Notes under the pieces: model-generated
The model's input: the letters and a program-made list of their open reading frames with translations, nothing else
What the model was told of the DNA's origin: nothing
Databases searched by the model: none
Program-made: the position numbers and the translations under genes
Assembly (NCBI RefSeq): GCF_000334155.1
Contig: NZ_ANNK01000085.1
Span: 1 to 47,578 of the forward strand
Direction: 5' to 3'
Length of the DNA stretch: 47,578 nt
Source of the DNA: Halalkalibacterium ligniniphilum
GTDB taxonomy: Bacteria > Bacillota > Bacilli > Bacillales > Bacillaceae_D
Shown: piece by piece, positions 42,535 through 47,578 of the stretch
How the letters are laid out: every line of letters starts with the position of its first letter
Numbering within the stretch: position 1 is the first letter of the stretch

Positions 42535-43212
42535 ATGTCAAAACAAATAAGTGTAAAGGATGCATCCACTTATTTTTTTGATGGAATGACACTCATGTTT
42601 GGGGGATTTGGAGGAATAGGTACACCGCCTACGCTTGTTAGAGCACTTCTAGAAAAAGGCTGCCATAACCTTCACTTAATAGGAAATGACGCAGGATTCC
42701 CTACAATTGGAATTGGGCCGGTGATTTGTGAAGGGCGTGCACGTTCACTCGTTGCCTCACATATCGGTTCAAATCCAGTGGCAGGAGAGCTGATGAAAAA
42801 AGGTCAATTAGCTGTTGAATTTAACCCTCAAGGAACGTTAATTGAGCGGATCCGCGCTGGTGGGGCTGGCATAGGAGGCTTCTTCATAGATATTGGTCTT
42901 GGGACCGTTGTTGAGGAAAACAAGCCAACTATCAATCTGCGTGGAAAGCAATATATCATAGAGCTTCCTTTAACGGCAGACATCAGCATCGTCTATGCAA
43001 AAAAAGCGGACCATTATGGGAATCTTGTATATGATAAAAGCGCCCGTAACACCAACCCCCTTGTAGCGATGGCTGGAGCAATTACCATTGCTGAGGTAGA
43101 GGAAATTGTTCCAGTAGGTTCACTCGATCCAGAAACGATTGTGACACCAGGTGCTTTTGTAGACAAAATCATTCAGAGCGAAGGAGTGAACTGGAAATGG
43201 ATATGGCAATGA
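42535..43212 (+). CDS. yodS: 3-oxoacid CoA-transferase, subunit A (YodS-like)
   Basis: A 225-residue alpha subunit of a family I CoA-transferase. The glycine-rich block GMTLMFGGFGGIGTPPTLVR and the later FNPQGTLIERIRAGGAGIGG are typical. With the following subunit it moves CoA between acyl groups. It starts directly after yodT, with GGGGGAG before the ATG, and overlaps yodR by 16 bases. The lysine catabolism role is inferred from context. Confidence 0.93.
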   Translation: MSKQISVKDASTYFFDGMTLMFGGFGGIGTPPTLVRALLEKGCHNLHLIGNDAGFPTIGIGPVICEGRARSLVASHIGSNPVAGELMKKGQLAVEFNPQGTLIERIRAGGAGIGGFFIDIGLGTVVEENKPTINLRGKQYIIELPLTADISIVYAKKADHYGNLVYDKSARNTNPLVAMAGAITIAEVEEIVPVGSLDPETIVTPGAFVDKIIQSEGVNWKWIWQ

Positions 43213-43865
43213 ATGTTAGGGAGAAAATGGCAGCGCGTGCTGCGAAGGAATTAAATAGTGGGATGATTGTCAATCTTGGAATTGGGATCCCGACACTTGT
43301 TGCTAATTTCATCGCAACAGACTGTCACGTTCTCTTTCATGCTGAAAATGGCGTTCTTGGATCAGGACCTAGCCCTCAGCATGGAATGGAAGATCCGAAT
43401 TTATGTAATGCAGGAGGCTACCCAATAACAATTCAAAAAGGAGCATCATATATGGACAGCGCGACAGCTTTTGCCATTATTCGCAGAGGGAGGCTTGATG
43501 CAACAATTTTAGGTGCTTTGCAAGTTAATGAAAAGGGGGATTTGGCCAATTGGCTTGTTCCAGGAAAGCGTGTTCCTGGGATGGGAGGAGCAATGGAATT
43601 GGCACAAAAAGCAAAGCGAGTCATTGTCCTTATGCGACACGTTAACTCTGAAGGAGAACCGAAAATTGTAAAGCAATGCAGCTATCCTTTAACCGCAAAG
43701 CAATGTGTAGACCTGATTATTACAGATTTCGCGGTTATTGAAAAAACGGAAGGCGGACTCTATTTACGTGAAGTTTTTGCCCCGCACACAATTGAAGAAG
43801 TTTTACTAAACACAGGTGCAAAACTCGTTGTTGAAAGAAAAAAAATCCTACAATGGGAGGATTGA
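43197..43865 (+). CDS. yodR: 3-oxoacid CoA-transferase, subunit B (YodR-like)
   Basis: A 222-residue beta subunit. The catalytic Glu lies in LFHAENGVLGSGP near residue 52. Other blocks are NLGIGIPTLVANF, GGYPITIQKGASYMDSATAF and PGMGGAMELA. It overlaps yodS by 16 bases and is followed by ablB after one base, so all four genes form one operon. GAAGGAG lies ten bases ahead of the ATG. Confidence 0.94.
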   Translation: MDMAMNVREKMAARAAKELNSGMIVNLGIGIPTLVANFIATDCHVLFHAENGVLGSGPSPQHGMEDPNLCNAGGYPITIQKGASYMDSATAFAIIRRGRLDATILGALQVNEKGDLANWLVPGKRVPGMGGAMELAQKAKRVIVLMRHVNSEGEPKIVKQCSYPLTAKQCVDLIITDFAVIEKTEGGLYLREVFAPHTIEEVLLNTGAKLVVERKKILQWED

Positions 43866-43866
43866 A

Positions 43867-44682
43867 ATGGCGAACGATTATAAGATTGAGCTTGATCAGC
43901 ATAATGATCGCATCATTGTGATCATTCAAAACAATTCTACCAAAGCGCTTAATGAGCTCTCAGATCTTTTAAAAGAAAGAAAGGTAGGAAAAGTGATTTG
44001 TTACGTTCACGAAAATGCAACAGAGCCTTTTTTAGAACAAGATTGGGAAGTAGAGGGGACGGTCAGTACTTTCTTTTCAACTGGTAAAGCGATTGTTTTT
44101 AGTCACTTTTTTAACCAGGCTAGAAGAACGTTAGGTGAAGGAAGTAAAAACGAAGGAACATTTGACGTGACTAAAAGGCAAAGTTCGTTTAAAAAGGAAA
44201 TCCTGCGGCAAAGTTTTTCTCTAAGGCGCTTAAGCCCTAAGGATGCTCCAGCATTGGTTCAACTCTATCAAAAGGTATTCATCCACTATCCAACGAATAT
44301 TTTTTCTGAAGCGTACTTAGCTTCAGTGATGAGGAAAGGGGCACGATTTGTAGGAATTTATGTGAAGGAAACGCTTGTTTGTGCAGCATCTGGTATTGAA
44401 AATGGTTTTGGTGGTGTTGAAATTACTGATTGTGCAACGGATCCTAAGTATCAGGGAAAAAAGTTGCTTTTCTACGTATTAGAAGAGTTAGAGCAGTGGT
44501 TAGAGGATGAAAAAATAATGAATCTGTATTCGATTACAAGATCTCGCTCATATGCGATGAATTTGACGGTGCTACGCAGAGGATATCGGTATGAGGGGAC
44601 AATGATCAAAAACTGTCTCATTGGAGAAGGATTTGAAGATATGCACATTTGGACAAAAAGCATTGGAAAAGCGAGGGATTAA
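43867..44682 (+). CDS. ablB: Beta-lysine N-acetyltransferase (AblB/YodP)
   Basis: A 271-residue GNAT-family protein. An N-terminal part (about 1-125) of the AblB type is followed by a GNAT domain with LRRLSPKDAPALVQLYQKVF and the acetyl-CoA-binding stretch DPKYQGKKLLFYVLEELEQW. It acetylates beta-lysine made by lysine 2,3-aminomutase. I use the ATG giving MANDYKIELDQH, after GGGAGG; a longer frame upstream lies within yodR. The end converges with the yokU gene (four-base overlap). In other organisms AblA-AblB makes an osmolyte; here the catabolic neighbours favour degradation. Confidence 0.9.
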   Translation: MANDYKIELDQHNDRIIVIIQNNSTKALNELSDLLKERKVGKVICYVHENATEPFLEQDWEVEGTVSTFFSTGKAIVFSHFFNQARRTLGEGSKNEGTFDVTKRQSSFKKEILRQSFSLRRLSPKDAPALVQLYQKVFIHYPTNIFSEAYLASVMRKGARFVGIYVKETLVCAASGIENGFGGVEITDCATDPKYQGKKLLFYVLEELEQWLEDEKIMNLYSITRSRSYAMNLTVLRRGYRYEGTMIKNCLIGEGFEDMHIWTKSIGKARD

Positions 44683-44969
44683 ACGCCCTCGCTACGTCCT
44701 TGCTTAAAATAATTTTGTTTTAATCGTCTAGGAACAGCCATCATTTGCTCAAACGTCATTTGACTGGCAAGCTGGTCTTCTATTACAAGCAAAAGCTGAT
44801 CTTCAATTTCTTCAATCGTTGTCTCTTTAATGTCGTGCATTTCACAGGAAGGGCAAAAAACCGCTGGAATATCACGAATTTCTATCGCTCGTAATCCTGA
44901 AGGCAGCTCCCAAAAAGAATTTTTTTGAACAGAGTATGCGCCCGGTTGTTCACACCACCTACATCTCAT
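44679..44969 (-). CDS. yokU: YokU-like zinc-finger protein
   Basis: A 96-residue protein with two Cys pairs, MRCRWC at the start and VFCPSC near residue 36, giving a YgiT/MqsA-type zinc finger. A helical tail follows. It starts inside the end of kamA (overlap of 11 bases), so it is translationally coupled to it. In B. subtilis and relatives YokU-type genes accompany kamA. It may be a DNA-binding regulator or a maturation factor; no direct evidence. Confidence 0.85.
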   Translation of the reverse strand: MRCRWCEQPGAYSVQKNSFWELPSGLRAIEIRDIPAVFCPSCEMHDIKETTIEEIEDQLLLVIEDQLASQMTFEQMMAVPRRLKQNYFKQGRSEGV

Positions 44970-46365
44970 CAGCGTCCACCTGTGCTTGTTGTTTTGCTTG
45001 CTCTGCTTGCCATTTCTTCTCTTTCAGTAAATCGCGCTTTTCTCTCTGATCCTTTAATGATTGATGTCCAATGTCTTGCTCATACATGGCACGACGCTCC
45101 AAGCGGTTTAGTCCTTTAGGAACGAGGTGCATCTCTTCATCTTTCATGAGGCGATGAATCCCAATGCTCGGTTCGCTTCCGTCAATCCCTGTCATCTCTG
45201 CAAAATAATCATCTGCCTGACCAGCTACGTAATGAGAAGGTTCGGGGTACGTTGTAATCACACCCTCGAAATTGCGAAGCACAATCTTTTCCGGACTCTG
45301 AGAAAGAATATAATTAGGCTGAAGCGTAATTTTCCCACCGCCTCCTGGTGCGTCGACGACAAATGTAGGTACTGCAAAGCCTGTTATATGACCGCGGAGT
45401 GCCTCCATTATTTCCAAGCCTTTTGAAATGGGGGCTCGGAAATGACCAATTCCTTCTGAAAGATCGCATTGATACACGTAATAGGGACGGACGCGAATGG
45501 CGACAAGATCGTGCATGAGTTTTTTCATAATATGAGCACTATCATTAATGCCTGATAAGATGACCGCTTGATTTCCTACTGGTACACCTGCATCCACAAG
45601 CTTTTCACATGCTGTTTTTGAGGCTTCCGTTAACTCAAGTGAAGTATTGAAGTGGGTATTGAGCCAGACGGGATGATATTTTCTTAAAATGGAACATAAT
45701 TTATCGGTGATCCTTTGCGGGAAGACAACAGGTGCTCTCGTTCCGATCCGAATAATTTCAACATGAGGAATCGCACGCAAATTTTTCAAAATGTATTCTA
45801 AAATTTGATCATTAATTAATAACCCATCTCCACCTGATAGGAGGACATCTCGAACAGCCTTCGTTTGAGCGATATATTGAATCGCTGCATCAAGCTGCTT
45901 TTTTGGTACTCCCATTCCGATTTGACCGGAAAACCTCCTTCTCGTACAGTAGCGACAATACATGGAGCATTGATTTGTCACTAAAAATAACACGCGGTCA
46001 GGATAGCGATGTGTGAGGCCTGGAACAGGCGAGTCCTCATCTTCAGCAAGGGGGTCTTCCATATCATATTTCATCTTTTCGATCTCTTTTGAAATAGGCA
46101 CTGACTGCATTCGAATCGGACAACGAGGATCGCCTGGGTTCATTAATGATGCGTAATAAGGGGTAATGTTTAATGGGATCGTCTTTGTCGAAATTTTTAC
46201 CCCCTCTTCTTCCTCTGGTGTGAGCTGAATGACTTTTTTTAAATCGTCCAATGTACGAATCGTATGGGTTAATTGCCAAAGCCAGTCATTCCATTGTTCA
46301 TCGGTAACATCTTTCCAAAGCTCGATATCCTTCCAGTGACGCTTAGGTTGATAAAGCTGTACCAA
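44959..46365 (-). CDS. kamA: L-lysine 2,3-aminomutase
   Basis: A 468-residue radical SAM/PLP enzyme converting L-lysine to L-beta-lysine. The 4Fe-4S cysteines are CSMYCRYC (near residue 136-143), the SAM region is LLSGGDGL, and the PLP lysine lies in PGGGGKITL. It has an extra charged, Gln/Lys-rich tail of about 60 residues after the core. The start is TTG at 46365, seven bases after AAAGGAGG. With the convergent ablB, yodR, yodS and yodT genes it defines a lysine degradation pathway that in B. subtilis is sporulation-controlled. No yodQ-type deacetylase is visible. Confidence 0.96.
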   Translation of the reverse strand: MVQLYQPKRHWKDIELWKDVTDEQWNDWLWQLTHTIRTLDDLKKVIQLTPEEEEGVKISTKTIPLNITPYYASLMNPGDPRCPIRMQSVPISKEIEKMKYDMEDPLAEDEDSPVPGLTHRYPDRVLFLVTNQCSMYCRYCTRRRFSGQIGMGVPKKQLDAAIQYIAQTKAVRDVLLSGGDGLLINDQILEYILKNLRAIPHVEIIRIGTRAPVVFPQRITDKLCSILRKYHPVWLNTHFNTSLELTEASKTACEKLVDAGVPVGNQAVILSGINDSAHIMKKLMHDLVAIRVRPYYVYQCDLSEGIGHFRAPISKGLEIMEALRGHITGFAVPTFVVDAPGGGGKITLQPNYILSQSPEKIVLRNFEGVITTYPEPSHYVAGQADDYFAEMTGIDGSEPSIGIHRLMKDEEMHLVPKGLNRLERRAMYEQDIGHQSLKDQREKRDLLKEKKWQAEQAKQQAQVDADEM

Positions 46366-46552
46366 ATTAACGCCTCCTTTTACTTGATGTACGAACTTGC
46401 ATCTCGTTATACAAAAAGTGATCGAGTTTCATTGAGCTTACATAGGATTTCCTCTTTTATCCATTTGGATGGAAGCAAGGTACTTTTTCTACATTCTATT
46501 CAGCGAATGAAAAAAATTGCGAGATAGAAGTAGGTCAAGACTTTTAGAATGT

Positions 46553-46582
46553 TAGACACCTGAAATGGTTTATTGGTAAAAT
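46553..46582 (+). promoter_or_regulatory. Candidate promoter of the Cys-type HesB gene
   Basis: TAGACA (46553-46558), an 18-base spacer and TAAAAT (46577-46582), 36 bases before the ATG. Confidence 0.45.
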
Positions 46583-46618
46583 AAAAGGATAGATGTTGGT
46601 CAGAAAAGGAGTGCCGTC

Positions 46619-46918
46619 ATGAACATTGTAATTACTAAACCAGCTGTGCAATGGTTTAAAGATGAATTTGAAATAGAAGGAGAACAGTACATTCGCTTTT
46701 TTGCGCGCTATGGAGGCTGTGGTTCCATTCAAAGTGGATTTTCCCTTGGCATAAGCTTAGATATTCCTAAAGAAATTGGAGCAAAAGAAGAAATCGATAA
46801 TATTACATTTTATGTAGAGAAAGAAGATTTATGGTATTTTAAAGGCTACGATATAAAAGTGAAATATAGTCGCAAGCATGGGGAAATTGAATTTGTCTAT
46901 GATGAAGCAGGAGAATAA
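46619..46918 (+). CDS. HesB-type protein, YneR-like, Cys form
   Basis: A 99-residue HesB/YneR-family protein. RFFARYGGCGSIQSGFSLG holds its only cysteine, at the position filled by Sec in the two selenoproteins at 34848 and 37079; the next block ISLDIPKE matches their LALDDAS and LALDEP. The C-terminal Cys pair of IscA is absent, so it is not a classic iron-sulfur scaffold. AAAAGGAGTG precedes the ATG. In B. subtilis yneR stands near citB; here it is far downstream. Function unknown. Confidence 0.88.
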   Translation: MNIVITKPAVQWFKDEFEIEGEQYIRFFARYGGCGSIQSGFSLGISLDIPKEIGAKEEIDNITFYVEKEDLWYFKGYDIKVKYSRKHGEIEFVYDEAGE

Positions 46919-46926
46919 CTAAATGA

Positions 46927-47070
46927 GAGGCTGGGACATAACGAACGTGTATGATTGAACATGCGAACAATGCACAACCTTAGCGAAGGATATTTCCGAA
47001 GCGAATGCTATGCATCAACGATCATGACGTTCGCATTTCTCATCAATAAAAACTCTTTTGTCCCAGCTTC
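46927..47070. repeat. Intergenic repeat family A, internally deleted copy
   Basis: It keeps both ends of the full element, GAGGCTGGGACA and TGTCCCAGC-TC with one change, plus AACGAACGTGTATGATTGAA, CAACCTTAGCG, CCGAAGCGAATGCTATGCAT and ATCATGACGTTCG, but lacks the GC-rich centre. It is 144 bases long. It starts nine bases after the stop of the HesB gene and may act as its terminator. Confidence 0.85.
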
Positions 47071-47180
47071 TTTTCAATAAAAAGTACATGTTTACGTAAA
47101 GAGGAAAAGAGAGCAAGGAACTTTTTGAAATGGGTAATTTATGGTGATTAGAAATAAGCAATCGAGCGAATTTACCGTCT

Positions 47181-47423
47181 TTACACTGGCATCATCCATA
47201 CAATTTCCTGTATTCGTATAAAAAACATTGATTGCTCAACCTGCATCACGACATGGTCTGGTTTGACATCTGCAACGGCGCCACGTATGTTTCCACGTGA
47301 CGTCTCTATGATGACCTCGGAACCGCCAACCGATTGTAGAGCTTGAATAAAAAAAGGGTCAACCCATGAGCGCATTTGTGGACGATTCTGACGTTCCCGG
47401 TCATTTTCATTTTGTTGATTCAT
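47181..47423 (-). CDS. DUF2642 protein (YuzF-like)
   Basis: An 80-residue protein. After a polar N-terminal tail, QALQSVGGSEVIIETSRGNI and GAVADVKPDHVVMQV fit the DUF2642/YuzF family of small beta-barrel proteins, several of which are spore-associated in Bacillus. It is read from ATG 47423, preceded by AAGGAGGTTC. Role unknown. Confidence 0.82.
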   Translation of the reverse strand: MNQQNENDRERQNRPQMRSWVDPFFIQALQSVGGSEVIIETSRGNIRGAVADVKPDHVVMQVEQSMFFIRIQEIVWMMPV

Positions 47424-47548
47424 TTTATGAACCTCCTTCTTTCCTGGTTGCCGATGTTAGTCTATGCGAATGACTAGAAAATGATTGGGCATTTACCCAA
47501 ATGTGAATCATGTTTCAGCTCTCTTAGGAGTGCTATGAGGGTTCATGT

Positions 47549-47577
47549 TTTTCACCTTAACCTTCTCATGCTATAAT
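47549..47577 (+). promoter_or_regulatory. Promoter-like sequence at window end
   Basis: TTTTCA (47549-47554), a 17-base spacer and a perfect TATAAT (47572-47577). The gene it would drive lies beyond the window. Confidence 0.4.
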
Positions 47578-47578
47578 G

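Noticed and set aside
1-47578. CRISPR array, prophage, complete insertion sequence or replication origin
   Set aside because: No regularly spaced repeats, phage genes, transposase frames or DnaA-box clusters were seen; the repeats found are short non-coding elements.

Overview
The window looks like chromosome of an endospore-forming, probably alkaliphilic member of the Bacillaceae (Bacillus / Alkalihalobacillus / Halalkalibacter type). The evidence is moderate to low GC, Bacillus-style AGGAGG ribosome binding sites and Rho-independent terminators, many spore genes (sspO, sspP, sspN, tlp, a gamma-type SASP, a SleL-like cortex hydrolase, a SpoVK-like AAA protein, DUF1657/DUF421, YppG), and the B. 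subtilis-like order sspP-sspO-acnA-...-sspN-...-tlp. Genus and species cannot be fixed from the sequence alone.

The outstanding content is a complete selenocysteine (Sec) system with its client selenoproteins. The machinery is tRNA-Sec with anticodon UCA (selC, 1557-1653, minus), SelB (1834-3741), SelD (8055-9104, minus) and SelA (9755-11164). At least four genes carry an in-frame TGA followed closely by a hairpin that can act as a bacterial SECIS element: SelD itself, a SelW-like CxxU redox protein (9449-9691), and two HesB/IscA-like proteins (34848-35165 and 37079-37357). Ordinary ORF calling truncates or misses all four. A third HesB-type protein, with Cys in place of Sec, lies at 46619-46918. 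Two other parts of the locus are unusual. A GT4 glycosyltransferase overlaps the end of selB and shares several sequence features with the selenosugar synthase SenB. A PhnD-PhnE-PhnC type ABC importer sits between selB and selD with no C-P lyase genes. Together they suggest an undescribed branch of selenium uptake or small-molecule selenium metabolism, though this is inference.

Layout. 1-1.7 kb: repeat element, Nudix hydrolase, small protein, tRNA-Sec. 1.8-11.6 kb: selenium island (selB, glycosyltransferase, small membrane protein, phnDEC-like importer, selD, repeat, selW-like, selA, thioesterase). 11.7-21.1 kb: second repeat family, spore proteins, aconitase, DUF1657/DUF421, FbpB-like, SspN, VanZ-like, TVP38-like, SleL-like hydrolase, EamA transporter. 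21.2-27.6 kb: double-AAA SpoVK-like protein, thioesterase, Tlp, small proteins, NAD synthetase, DUF4352 protein, PHP hydrolase. 27.7-33.2 kb: RNase H-like protein, MetA (acetyl type), alpha/beta hydrolase, flavin reductase-like protein, YkuI-like degenerate EAL protein. 33.4-38.5 kb: MFS transporter, HesB selenoprotein 1, YppG, Hsp20, M19 dipeptidase, HesB selenoprotein 2, ABC ATPase. 38.7-47.4 kb: SurA-like lipoprotein, CheV, a lysine catabolism cluster (YodT, YodS, YodR, AblB facing YokU-KamA), Cys-type HesB protein, repeat, YuzF-like protein.

How the genes work together: SelD makes selenophosphate, SelA and tRNA-Sec make Sec-tRNA, and SelB delivers it to UGA codons of the selenoproteins in this same window. 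SelD being a selenoprotein places its own synthesis under selenium supply. The transporter could feed the pathway and the glycosyltransferase could divert selenophosphate into a small molecule. The rest is mostly Bacillus housekeeping and sporulation backbone, into which the selenoprotein genes are interspersed.
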